NCBI GenBank assembly: GCA_958295665.1
Contig: OY282559.1
Span: forward strand, 259,042,245-259,106,244
Length of the DNA stretch: 64,000 nt
Source of the DNA: Tipula vernalis
Lineage: Eukaryota > Arthropoda > Insecta > Diptera > Tipulidae
Direction of reading: 5' to 3'
The position numbers were made by a program, and so were the translations under genes. Position 1 is the stretch's first letter, and each line of letters starts with the position of its first letter. The notes under the pieces are model-generated. The model had not been told where the DNA came from. It worked only from the letters and a program-made list of their open reading frames with translations, and searched no databases. Shown piece by piece: positions 23,628 through 35,532 of this stretch.

Positions 23628-26600
23628 TCCGAAACCTGTGATAAATATTTTTTAGTACATATTTTTCACATTTATTTCAAAAAATCACATATACCCAAAT
23701 TACCACGGTCTTTCGCTATGATGATTTTTGATACAAACAGAATAGTTGGTTCGGTCGACATTCAACATGGTCGCCTTAGCAAGTTACATCAGCAAAATAA
23801 AATGTCAACTATAATGTTATCGTTTACAGTGACACAAATAATATGGGAAGCGTGTCATTTATGGATAATTTTCTATTATCAGCTGCAGCTGCTGGTCGAT
23901 AATAATTGCCTTCTAGCGAGATGATTTGTCCGTATTGTCAACGATAGTTAATCCTATTTTTTTTTTATTTGTTTAAAAACAATCTTTATTTGTTTTCATT
24001 TTACCCTAGAGGTCTCAAGAGAACCTATGAAGGGAATTTCTTACAAAGTCTTAAACTTAATACAATGATAAAATACGAAATGAAAATAAAAATAATAAAA
24101 TATGTACAACAATTTTAAAATAATATCCAATTTTAAGCGTAAAAATATAATATATGATACAGGATAGAACAAAATCTTCAAACTAAGCACATACTAAACC
24201 CAATTTTTCACACTTCCTTCATTATATTATCATCTAGATTATCATTAAGACAAATAAATTACAGGATAATCTGCTACCAGTAGCCCGCGCATGAGACTCA
24301 GCAATGCACAACGTATGATTCCATCAAGAGCGGAAATGATTCAATAAATGATTATGTACTTAAAATTCTTTTAAAACTAGAAATATTATTAGTGCTTGTA
24401 ATACAGTCCGGTAGATCGTTATACATATTAAGACCTCTACTAAAAATACTATTCTGGGTGAAAGAGAGTCTGGCAAAGACTGACCTATATAAGAATTTCG
24501 CTCTGGTGCTATGATCATGATAATGGTAGTTATTCGTAAAATTGAAATTTGTCTTAATAATTTTGTTTATAATTTTATGCAACGTGATCATCAAATCATA
24601 ATCAACCTACACAACTACAGGTAATATGTTATCTTTATACAAATCCACAGTAATACCATATATTGATTTTAGAACCTGCTTCGGTAGAGCAAAAGATATT
24701 CTTTTAAGCACACAGCAAGAGCCGAAAGCCTTTTATTCATTATATCAATATGGGATCCCCAATTTAGTCTACTATTTAATATCAGTCCAAGGTATTTAGC
24801 TTCCATAACACGATTAATAGGAGCACCATCACTATGGAGACAATCAAAAATACCATCCAAAGAACTATTCCTTAAAGAGAAGATCAGGAATACAGTCTTT
24901 TTGACATTGACCATGAGTTTATATTTATCCATCCATCTTTGAATTACTGCAAGATCTTCTTCCATCGCAGTTCTTAATACAGAATAATTAATTTCTCCAT
25001 AAACCAGAGCTGCATCATCAGCAAATAATTGAAGAACACCATGCAATTCCAATTCAAAGATATCATTTATAAATATAAGGAAAAGTAATGGTCCCAGGAT
25101 TGAACCTTGGGGAACACCAGTTCCTATCGCAATAATGTCACTGTTTTCAGATCCAACACAGGTAAATTGCTTTCTATTTCCCAAGTAACTTTCAAAAATC
25201 TTAAGCGCCCGACCCTTCACCCCAATTTTATTTAATTTACAAAGGAGTATTCCATGGTTAACACTATCGAACGCTTTTTTGATGTCTATCAAAAGAACCG
25301 AGGTTTTCTTCTTTAATTCAATATTACTATACAGTTGTTCGACTAAATTTAAACAAGCCGACAGCGTAGAAGAACATCTTTGAAAACCAAACTGATTACT
25401 ACCAATAAAATTCAACCTATTAAGATGCATTTCTAATCTGGATTTTAAAACCTGCTCAAAGATCTTCGACAGCACCGGGAGGACTGAGATAAGTCTATAG
25501 TTACCGGGTTCATTTTTTGCACCTTCCTTTTTATAAATAGGTATTACTTAGCTATCTTAAGCTCATCGGGGAATTGACCTGATTTAAGAGATTGGTTAAT
25601 TAGGGACTTAATGATTGGAGCTAGTTCCACTGCCATTGATTTAATTAATTTCGTGGTAATCTTGTCATATCCTGGTGCAGCGGAGTTCTCAAGATTTGAA
25701 ATCAGGAAAACAATTTCCTCTTCAGTACAAGGTTCAAAATCAAAAATTTCTATCAGGTTAAGTGGTGTATGACAACTGTTATCACTGAAAAAATCTGAGT
25801 TACATTGATCATTCAAAACTTCACCAATATTGACAAAAAAAATCGTTCAAGGCGTCAGCTTTATCTTTATCAGATGAGTGCGTTATGTCTTTATGAGTGA
25901 TAGATTGAATCGTAACATCATTTTTAGGAGGCTTATTGGAGAGAAGAGTATTTATAAGGTTCCATGTACTTCGTGAATTACCTAGATTTTGTGAAAATTT
26001 ATCTCCGTAAAATTTATGTTTTGCCGCTCTACATTTACCTTTAATAAGTTGCTTGGCAGTTTTATATCGTTCAATCCTGAAGTCATTGGCCTCCTTTTCT
26101 ATGATAAGTTTATGTAGTCTCTTCTTCTCTTTACAAAGCGTAACAATTTCAGATGAAGACCATTTATTCTTATATGAAGCCCTGGTTTGCACCATTGGAA
26201 TTGTGTGAGATTTAATTGAACTACTCATAATATTAATTAAATAAACCTACTTTAAATCACCCATAGTCAAGTTGTTTAGATAATTCAAAACATCTATTTA
26301 TATGGCATATTGAACCTCTTTTAAATGAAAGAGCTACCACATCTGACAGATTATTGAATTAATTGGTCGATTGATTTAAATAACGTTACATTTTATACAC
26401 CACATCATTAACCATTTATCTTGATCCATAATAGAGTTAGTTGCCTCCAATGTTTTTTGGTATGCGTTGGGCTTCTGCTTTGGTACCACCATTTCCTGTT
26501 TTAACATCTAAATAAACCATATTGTATTTTCCAAAATTTTTGCGAGAATTACTGTTTCATCATCCTGTGTTACTACGCCCTACACTACAAAACGAAAGCC

Positions 26601-26783
26601 AATTCAATGCGTATGACAGGTTTGCCTGCTGTTAAGATCGAACAACTTGACAGTTGGGGAAATATTTCAAAAAATTATTACACGACTCGGGTAGCATAAT
26701 AAAAATTTGTGAATGTAGGGGAATATTTTTCCAATAAATGTCAAAAATTTGTACTAAAAATATTTTTCACAGGTTTCGAACAA
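23628..26783. mobile_element. DNA element with inverted ends, interrupted by a LINE
   Basis: The left end 23628-23690 (CGAAACCTGTGATAAATATT...) is matched in reverse complement by 26720-26783 (...ATATTTTTCACAGGTTTCG), over roughly 60 bp with some mismatches. A LINE lies between. Non-LINE sequence inside (about 23690-23950 and 26300-26720) shows no recognised transposase, so the superfamily is unknown. Short open stretches at 23625-23924 are unassigned. Confidence 0.5.
23957..26228 (-). pseudogene. LINE (jockey/CR1-like) ORF2: reverse transcriptase and tail, broken
   Basis: On the minus strand, 26228 to about 25830 is the linker before the polymerase. 25816-25544 holds the first RT block (SAAPGYDKITTKL). 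25475-24669 holds RT blocks with SVLLIDIKKAFDSVNH (first catalytic aspartate), [20 protein letters not shown] and the catalytic FADD. 24594-24352 is a C-terminal HDHSTRAK... domain often seen in CR1/Daphne-like LINEs. Frames shift near 25832 (inside a run of T), 25545 and 24705, and a TAG interrupts near 24605. The endonuclease is absent, so the copy is 5'-truncated. The opposite-strand T-run at 23957-23966 is its poly(A) tail. The family is certain, the clade not. Confidence 0.85.
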
Positions 26784-27199
26784 TACGTAACAACGAATAA
26801 AGTTTTTTTCGACGGACGGGTTATCTTCTCTATCGAAGATTCTCCGTAACAACTAAGCATAATTTGCTAAGTCTGCACAATTTTTTTACATTTTTTCTGA
26901 TTTTAAAAATGAGGATTTTGTGCTTAAAAGACGAGTTACACATTTTGAAGAAAATAGACGAGTTCTTATTCTCAAATGAGCATGAAAGTGTAAGTAAATA
27001 CGTAGCAGTAAATATGTAAATCATTATTTAATAAACATTTTTTGGGGGCCCTGGATTTACTGTAATTTTTCAGATTTTCGGAGTAGTTTGAAGCACTGCG
27101 GCTGGAATAAGGAATGTGCAAGGGATCATTTCTTCAAAAGGCATAAATCGCACTTCATTTATTCAATGTTTGTGCTACGAATATACAACTCTCTCTCTC
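26784..27199. other. AT-rich spacer
   Basis: A short open stretch on the + strand near 26900-27018 resembles a helix-turn-helix start only vaguely. Nothing is supported. A (CT)n tract lies at about 27190-27202. Confidence 0.35.
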
Positions 27200-27722
27200 T
27201 CAACAATTATTTAAAAAAAAACAAAGAACCTAGCACTGAACTTTGCGGAACTTTTTAATTTATAAAAAACCATACAGCTTATTATAGACAAATTGCTTAT
27301 GTATTACTTTTAAATTATCTTCATCAAGATGAAGATAATTTAAAAGTAATAAATAAATAATTTGTCTGTAAGAGGTTGTATGTCTTTTTTCTAACTTAAA
27401 AGAAACTGATTATTATGTAAGAATTTATTCTTGAGTGGGCTAGCTTTTCCATAATTTTCCTGAACAAAGCTTCGTTTAGTTTAGAAGGAATAATACCAGA
27501 AGAAAAACTATAATTCACAATATAGTTTCTTAACCAGGAAATTACTAATAACATAATTGCCAGTTGAACATGCTGGTTTAAGCTGAGGTATATGTTGTTT
27601 AAAATTTCAAACAAACCAGTTTTCCAGAAATTACACGATTTTAATTCCGAATTATTATAAATAAGATTTCTATGTTCAACAACTGAATTCTTTAGATACC
27701 ATCTCGCATTAAATTTAATCAC
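27200..27722 (-). pseudogene. LINE reverse-transcriptase fragment
   Basis: On the minus strand, 27722-27396 reads as the RT N-terminal side: GIIPSKLNEA followed by LFRKIMEKLAHSRINSYI, the usual 'pressure/finger' segment. Near 27235-27210 a VPQSSVLG segment corresponds to the conserved GVPQGSVLGP block. The segment between them, which should hold the first catalytic aspartate, is replaced by the palindrome at 27286-27367. The catalytic F/YADD is missing. It is a short fossil, separate from the LINE at 24-26 kb because the same RT regions occur again. Confidence 0.6.
27286..27367. repeat. Near-perfect palindrome with 40-bp arms
   Basis: The arms 27286-27325 and 27328-27367 are reverse complements with three mismatches, and the inner 24 bp of each arm match perfectly. 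Only two bases (AA) separate them. Weaker symmetry continues outward for another 25 bp or so on each side. Confidence 0.9.
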
Positions 27723-28202
27723 TGAATTCTAATTATTTTCGTTTAGTAACAAAACAAACATTGCATACAAATAGTGATAAAACCAACTAAAAAATTCTGA
27801 TGTCGTTTATTTAGTGAAAGATTTTCAAAAATGTTTATAACATAAGCTGAACAATATCTAAAAACAGAATATAGCTTTTTGACTTTTGTCATCCTTCCGC
27901 CATAGTAACAGTTTAAATCAGGGGTTTCTTAACTTTTTGAAGGACATAATCTATCTTCTTTTTTCACGAGGACGATGAAAAATCTGGTTATGGAAGGCGC
28001 CTATAGAGAAGTAGCTTCTATCCTGATGTTGTGGAATCTTACGGTTGATAAACTTCTTTAGTCCTATTGAGTAATACTGTCTAATAAGCCTAAGGGTGTG
28101 CCTAATTATTGATTAAATGTCACCTATGTTTTTTTCTAACTAGAATAAGAAAACGATTAAATTACAATTTTTACATGAAGTCCATTTAATATTCTTGCCA
28201 AG

Positions 28203-28369
28203 CAAGTAGCCGAAACCGTAATAGAATTATTAATTCTATTAAATTAAGTAGTTTAAGAGTACCCGATTTAAATGGCGATATTCTCAATTCAAATTATGAA
28301 AACCAAGAATTAGTAGTTGATTCAGTTCAATTAAAATTACGTTTTGAAGATCATGATGATTCAGTTTGA
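28203..28369 (+). CDS. Candidate terminal exon of an unrecognised host gene
   Basis: A frame is open from a stop at 28187 through to a TGA at 28367-28369, giving about 55 codons after a possible splice acceptor (several AG dinucleotides at 28201-28209 preceded by TTTAATATTCTTGCC). The translation is hydrophilic and acidic (it contains LRVPDLNGDILNSNYENQ and ends LRFEDHDDSV) and looks like a protein C-terminus rather than random AT-rich sequence. There is no ATG-led frame. It may be the last exon of a gene lying to the left, possibly the one with the 12.3 kb exon. The family is not recognised and a transposon origin is possible. Confidence 0.3.
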
Positions 28370-31300
28370 AATCTAACAATTAAGTAAATACATTTTATTT
28401 GTATGTAAAAAATTTGAAACATTGAATTCTTTAAATCAATAATTACTTAATTAATTTTTACTTTTAATTTAAATGTCCCCACAAATGTTAAATTTAGCAT
28501 ACCTAATTTAAATGCGCAAAATGCCTGTTTTCTGAATAATTTATTATTTATTTATTTGGGATGCTGTCCCACAGTAAAATGCCACAAAGTACTCTTTCTA
28601 TATTTCCTATTTTCACGATTGACTACATCCTCAGGATGTAAGATCAGGATGTCGTCTTCTAATGACAAAATTATGATTATTAATCATTCTATGTTTAAAT
28701 AAAAACGCTTTACAAAACGTAAGAGGTTGTCTGTCACATGACAAAGCCAATATTGGGGTAGATGCTTGAAAGATGCGATTCAATTTTGCTTTATTCATTG
28801 TCTTGACCAAATTTTATTTGCGGGCACAAAAACAATAAAGCACACATTTGTACATTTTACTGTACAATCGCAAAACTTGATAAAAATTAAATTCAAATTT
28901 GTGCCGTAGAATCAAGTAGTCTTATTTTTGACTCGTTAATGGGTTGCTTGGTAGTCGATCGAGCATGTTAATAATATAATTTACGCAATTTTGCGACTAG
29001 AAATTTAGCAAAAATATTTATTTTTCTGAAGTTGTATTTACTTTTATTCATGGCTCCCTCTGCGCCTAATGAAACGTCAACCTTGAAATCTATAACGTAT
29101 AATTATATAATCATTACACAGTCACATTTCTATTAAACATTTCAGTAATTAATCATTTTATTTTGAATACACAAATTGACAGCATACAAAGATTCTATAT
29201 ATAGAAATCATTACATTATTTACTTTTATGGTTAAATTTGATTCGGTGGGGATTTGTAATTACAGGATTTAAATACAAAAAAAAAAAAATTATAAATTGT
29301 ATTGTTGATCTTTCAAACTTTTAACCGAATGAAACATTGTCTCAAATTATCACATTTAATTATTGTGTTTCCTTATGCGGTTTCATAAACATTATCTACT
29401 CGAGTAACATACAATTCAAAGTAACTTCGTTCAAAATTGTTATTAATTGGATTAAATATTTTTTAGGTCTTGTTAAGTAATGAAAATTTAATTGAGCTTA
29501 ATATACATTTGTATAGAGCCCCCTGTTATTTTATAATTGTGTACGATCGGTATGAAATATTTTTTTTTTTGTATTTGATATCATTATAATATTACTTATA
29601 AATAGATTTACGTAATCCCATTTAAAATAAAATTTATTTTTATTTTGATTATCTAGGAATTTGATGCTGGTTTTTCCCCATGAGATTGATTTGATTTTCT
29701 AGTTCTGATTAAATGAGCAACCAGTGACCGTTTTAAAGTTAACAACTTAACTAAAGTTATTATATAACGTTATTGAATGAATTTCTGCGGAATAGTTATA
29801 CAGCAAAAAAATAAGAAGAATAACATAAAAAAATATATTTAAACTTGCTTCTTTAGTAGTAAAATTGAAACAAATTGGTTTTACGCTTTATACTATATAA
29901 ACTAGAATTAAATATTTGACCAGCGATTTACCACGTGTTAACTATTTAATCTCCGTTCAACAAATATTGAAAAACTGGGCCTTGCACCCGCATATATTAT
30001 ATTGCTGAGAGAATCAAATTTGTTTCCCAAAAATGCGGAAAACAGACATTTTTCGCATTGATTGCTAAAAAACGTGTTGTGTATTAAGTAATGTAATACA
30101 ATTAATTAGGTAAATTTTAATTTTATACTACATATTGGTTTGAGTTTGTCGAGATAATAAACCTCTATTTCAATTTCTCTCCAAATTAGTTTAATCACCA
30201 AATAATTCACATTGATTAATTAACAATAAAATCAATCTAATTAGAATTTTTCTTTTATTACCGAATAAATATAATAAAAAGTATTGTTAATAATACAAAA
30301 TCTTTACATGAGTTTATTTATATTTTGTGCTTGATTATCATATTCTTCAATCTTAACAACAACCGCAACCAGAGCTAAACAACAACAAACTCAATATCGT
30401 AACTAATTTTGTATGAAATAATACTATGTAAGTACATATATTACATTTTAATAAGATTTCTAACGGTTATTATCACAGATTTCAAACGTATTAATTTTTA
30501 TTATTATTATTAATGTTAGTAAATTCATGAATGAATATTAAACAAATTTTATTCTTTGATTCGGTGATTAATCCATCAATCATTTTTTTTTTTTTTTTTT
30601 TTTTTGGTACATACTCGTACAAGCATAAAAAATTCTATATAATTAAAAATAATAAAAAAAAAAATTTGATGTCAAATAACGTTAAATGTAGTTTTCTTTT
30701 TTAAACAAACAAAACTTATTTTATTATTTATTTATGTTTAAATCAACCACGAATCAACCAAACAATTTTTGTTTATTTATTAATATAAATTGCCATTTAT
30801 ATTAGATGTGAATTGAACTAAATCAAATCAACGTTTGGTGTTTACTAAAATGTAGATCATGCTTTTTTGGGCGCTGCTATGTGATTTAAAATCAAAAAAT
30901 AAAAATTTAATAATTCAATAACCCTTCAGAGCGATGTGTTTAGTGACGTCAAATTTAATATCGATGGTTTAATAATTTATGTTATGGTGATATATTTGAC
31001 ACCAATCATTGAAATTTAATAAAATAAAATAAAAATTTGCATTTAAATGTTAAAACTTTTATTGGAGAAATTTTACACACAGTTTTATATCCGATTTAAT
31101 ATTTTTAATAAATGGCAAAATGAATAAGTCGCATTTTAGTGATTTAAATATAGATATGTGGGATGTAGAGTTTATTCAGAAAATATTAACATTTTTTTAT
31201 TAAACGAAAAACAAATCTCGACAGATTAAGCTTCAAATTTAGATCGATTTCAAAAAGATTTAATTTTTTTAAATATTCGGTAATTCTGGTCGAAACAGTT

Positions 31301-31530
31301 GTTTGCCACAATGCGTACTCGAGTTCGATTCATCGCCGCTGACCAATAATTTCAGTAATTAGAACAACATGACAGAATTTTGCACTTTTCTAATTGTTTA
31401 CGTAAAATTTGGTTTTAATAGTCGCCCTCGGTAGCAGAAGAAACGTAACGCTTACTTCATGAATAAGTTTTCTTCCAGCGTACCCAGCTTTGGGTACAAA
31501 GACATTTGTTTGTGTAGAAAATTAGATAAT
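28370..31530. other. AT-rich sequence, no gene seen
   Basis: It contains long homopolymers, including an A-run near 29277-29290 and a T-run of over 20 bases near 30583-30605, plus (TTA)n around 30500. No gene or RNA was recognised. Confidence 0.5.
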
Positions 31531-31539
31531 AGTTTCTTC

Positions 31540-31915
31540 AAAAGTATGCTCCATCGGAAGTTACAACCTTCGCCCGTCGTTCAGGCAATTAACGGATTCC
31601 ACGAAGGAAGAACTCTAGTTGTTTAGAGGTCTTCACAAAAACGGAAAGCTGCTCATCCAAGACTGATTGCATGGACCGGATTGCATAGTAATCAAGGAAC
31701 AATGTCTGGTGAATACGGTGGGTGAAGTAGGATTTCCCAGTTCTGCCAGTCCAAGTAGTCCTTGACGGGAATCGCAATGTGTGGCCTGGCGTTGTCCTGT
31801 TGCAAAATAATTTTATCATCACTGCCGGGGCTCTCTTTGTTGTCGTTTTCCATTGAAGTAAAACTTCCTGCAAATGCTTTTGTTTTGGCACAGGATTCGA
31901 CATTTTCAATGAGGT
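31540..31915 (-). pseudogene. Mariner transposase, internally deleted and frameshifted
   Basis: On the minus strand the sequence starts at about 31908 with MSNPVPKQKHLQEVLL, the typical N-terminus of insect mariner transposases. It then jumps to the catalytic domain: LQQDNARPH, holding the second aspartate, near 31805, and the PPYSPD block (third D) near 31715 in another frame. It ends with a LPERRAKVV-like segment near 31575. A full mariner has about 110 residues of DNA-binding domain and the first aspartate between the N-terminus and that point; here they are deleted. A cut-and-paste enzyme in origin, non-functional now. Confidence 0.75.
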
Positions 31916-32332
31916 GTCAATAATTGTTGTTTACGCTTTGAACAAATGTCACTAGTAATTATTCAAGCTTGATATCTATTGTGATACTAACGACATCTAA
32001 GTAAAAAAGTTGGAAAACCATTTGTAAACCCATTATGCATTAAAAGTAAAAAATGTTGATACAAATTTTCAAAATTCCGAATCAAATTTGGATTAAAAAA
32101 ACCGATTTACAAAAGACCTAAAAATTCGTTAAAATTAAATTTGTGATCCATAATTCTGAATTTTTTACGAGATTTGATTTTTTTAAAATTTACTTCATTT
32201 GACCTTACAGAATTGTTTAAAATTTTTTTAGTACAAAATGAAATTGAAACTAATTTAGCAAGAGGGAGATATCTCGCAATTTTAATTTTTAATCTTCATA
32301 ATGTAATTCTCACGGAAATTTTCGAGTTTCTC

Positions 32333-32485
32333 CGGAGTGTATTCATAAACTCTACATTATAACAATATGGTAACCATAAAGTGTTCATAAACTTACATTG
32401 TAATTTTCTACCCTGCTTAAATACTGCCTTTCTGACTTTCATTATTACAATATCGTAACAATGTAAAGTTTATGAACATACTCCG
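32333..32485. mobile_element. 153-bp MITE
   Basis: The ends are inverted: CGGAGTGTATTCATAAAC at 32333-32350, and GTTTATGAACATACTCCG at 32468-32485. The match continues with mismatches for about 40 bp. An internal copy of the left end (GTTCATAAACTTACATTG near 32383) is in direct orientation. It carries no coding sequence. No clear target duplication was found, so the exact ends and superfamily are open. Confidence 0.7.
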
Positions 32486-33915
32486 TCCTTGCGAATATTT
32501 TTTGTGTGACCTGAAATTTATAATTACAAGTTTTGCAAGGATCAAAATTTTATAAAACTACCAACACAAAAGCAAAAGAAATTTCAAAATATTAGATCGT
32601 TTAGATGCTAGTCAAAATTTTAAAAATGTAAATTTCGATTATTTTGAAATGTCCATGAAACCCGATTTTTTAAAGGGTTAGTTCAAACTAAGTTAAAATT
32701 TAATAGTTCGAAAGGTCTAACATTTTCACAAATTCGATAAAATTTCAAAATTAAAATTTTTAAAAACCTTAATTAGTTAAAATTCAATGTAAGCCATTGT
32801 ACAAAAAAAAAATTTTAAAAATTCAATAATTTTTTGTAACGAAATTTGAATTTTTATGTTACCTTCCAAGTTTCTTGCCTCACTTAGGTGGTGATTTGAA
32901 ACTAATTTTTTTTTCCTTTTAAACTAAAAGACAAGGGTAGAGCCACAACGAAATTTTTATTGGGGAAGAGATTAGTGGGGAAAAGAATAGATTTCATCTT
33001 TCCATCACACTATTAAATTATCAATATTGGATGCTGAACTTAATGTCTTACTATTTAAAAAAGTGTTGTAAATGGTCAAAACATCTTAACCGGAACTGTG
33101 AGAGACCTTTTGAGCAAAGTCTTAAATTTTTCTGAAAGTAATATGACAAGAGCGTCTACAATTTAGTTAAGGGTTCATTTCATTTAATCGTTTTATCACG
33201 CTTCATCAATTAATACGAATAGTAATTTGAAATCGACATAATTCACATTTACTTCAAGGTGCAAATGGCTCCACAGAATCGTTTAGTAATTTTTTAACAG
33301 AAAAACTTGACGAAAAAAAAATGGAAAGAGTTTATCTCTGTAAAGTTTTTGTGTGAAAGATTACTAGTGTTGTTTAAGCTGGCGGTACGGATCCTGTTTT
33401 TTATCTGAAACTTACAGTGTAAAGGGTAATATTCAAGACCAGACCCAAACGAAGACATTTTTGCAGAAATTTATTGCTGGATATTTGTGCAATCTAGTTT
33501 TCTTTTATGGTATTACTAAATTCAATGGTTTGATTAACACGCCCAATTTTTAGTGTCAACGTCTTGGGCGCAACTTTCAGTGATTTAAAAAATTTAATCG
33601 GGCCACATTAAACCGTACGTAGTTTGGTGGCCTTTGACTTAGAGTTAAAGTTTTGTAGACTAAATTTCAATCAAGTTATGAGTTGTGGGCGTATTTTAAG
33701 TTTAGTGTTCTCGTACAGCAAAACATAAAATTACCGTTACATCTAGAATAAAAAGAGGGTTTCTATAGAAACAAAATCAGCCTCTACTCTCTAAGGAGCC
33801 CTAATTGGTTAATGATAGTACTTGCTTAATTTGTGCATTTTAGAAATTTCACATTATATTTCATTATTTTAAAACCCAGGTAATAAACCCGCCTATGTAT
33901 AAGCTGGAAGATGTG
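32486..33915. other. AT-rich, A/T-periodic sequence
   Basis: From about 32040 to 32860, apart from the MITE, the sequence is dominated by blurred AAATTT/TTTAAA words, like 7330-7600. The rest, to 33915, has no supported feature. Confidence 0.4.
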
Positions 33916-35532
33916 TAGTTATTGGTTTTATATTTGTTTCCCTGCCATTTCGGGACACGATTATCAAGTGATCGATTACTACAAAAGAATTTAGCTGCTG
34001 ATGCGGAGCATCTCATTGGATTAGTGCTTGTAATGAAGCGCAGGCTATCAAGGAAGCAATGTCGACACCGACAGGAGCAAAACTGCGAAATGAAGTTGAA
34101 GGAATCACGAAAACTAGGTTTTCGATACTTATTTTTCTGGGAATGATGTTAAAGCAAACAAACACAGCTATGATGAGCGATTTAAATTTGATTGTGCGCT
34201 CTTACCTGATTGGTAGCGTGCTTGTTAAATTAAATTTCCAGGGAAGACACGCAGTGGGCTGTTAAAATATGTGCACCATCACAACTCAAAAGTCTCCAGG
34301 AGCAGGTAGTTTTTATCCAGTAATAACTCAGAATGGTTTAAGTGGTAACTAAAATAATATTTTGTATTGTAGAGTGTGCAGCTGCATTCAGCAGTTTTAT
34401 TGATATTGAAGATGCATTCGATATAATTAAAGTTATTTATCGTCTATAAGATTGTAAAATTGTGACTGCCCTAGAAGGAGAAGTGTACAGTTTCAACATT
34501 TCAGTTTTTATTTTTTGGGAATCAATCGGGATAGTTATTGTACATCGAGATATTATCATTTAATAATATGTCATTAGAAAAAAGTGTATTGACTGTTCTG
34601 TCTTCATCGTATATGCATAGTTTCTCTCATGTAAAGGCTTCATGTATGACAAAGTTGTTAGCTACAAATGAACCACGCTTCAGGCTAAAAAACGTATGAC
34701 ACAATTTCCTGATGTTGTCAAGAAGGCCATAAAATTTGTATTCGATTGGTTGCCTGCTTGGTTCTGTCCTAAATGTAACATTAATATGAAATAATTGCAT
34801 TCTAAATTGGACATATCAATCAATAAAGTTATTAAAGCTGGCGAGAGTTCAACAATGCAATTCATGCACTCTCCTTAACTTCTAAGGCTACCGAGGAACG
34901 CAGAGTTACACAATCGTAGGCGGAAACAACGCCAACATGACATTCACTACCACAAACAACGACATCGGCAGTATCTACATCACCATCGACAACAGCGACT
35001 TCGGCAAGTAGTGCATCTACAGCCGAGACAATATCTGAGAATACACCAGCACCCTGATTAACAACATCTGCAGGAATGGTCATTCGGGTGGTCCTAACGA
35101 AACGCAACAATTCGACAACCTAATTACCATTATTGCGGTAAAATATCACGAATAAATTTAAGCTTGAAGAATTCAATGCTTTCGGAATGGTTCCTAAGCC
35201 AAGAATGGTGGCATATACAATTACGTTCAGTTCAATATTAAATTCCAAATCCTGGCCATCGGGAATATGTATAAAAGAGTTCGAGTACAAGCAGAATGCA
35301 CCTTTTTTGCGGAAAACCAGGACAGTATTTACGCCAGTTTAAAGGTTACTGACGCTGATGATTATACAGATAAACCACAAGTTAAACGAAATTGATCCAC
35401 TGAGAAACATTTTAATGAGAAATGTTCAACAAGAGATGTGAATACTTATTCGATATACTGCCAAAATGTCGACAAAATGGCAACTAAAGCGACAAAATTT
35501 CACAATTTTGCTCTAACAACAAAACATCATAT
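33916..35532 (+). pseudogene. LINE ORF1 and start of ORF2 endonuclease, left half
   Basis: Fragments on the + strand: a CPKC segment within FDWLPAWFCPKCNINM near 34747-34790; a Thr/Ser-rich stretch at about 34950-35045; then FNAFGMVPKPRMVAYTITFS and following near 35170-35230, an RNA-binding ORF1-like region. From about 35443, SIYCQNV starts the typical endonuclease N-terminus (LINE endonucleases begin near a Y-x-N motif) and runs to 35532. There the Ty3/gypsy element interrupts it. The remaining part continues at 41988. Many stops and shifts are present. The left limit is uncertain and the ORF1 call is weaker than the ORF2 call. Confidence 0.55.
35528..35532. repeat. Target duplication CATAT, left copy
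   Basis: CATAT lies directly before the 5' LTR and again directly after the 3' LTR (41988-41992). Removing the element and one copy leaves the LINE endonuclease reading through in one frame, which supports these exact boundaries. Confidence 0.8.

Noticed and set aside
26890..27018. Helix-turn-helix-like stretch (LKDELHILKKIDEF) followed by GTAAGT
   Set aside because: Resembles a CENP-B-type HTH only loosely and has no following catalytic domain.
34862..35110. 82-codon minus-strand frame rich in Val, Asp and Ala
   Set aside because: It is the mirror of the Thr/Ser-rich plus-strand LINE ORF1 segment, whose neighbours in the same direction make better sense.
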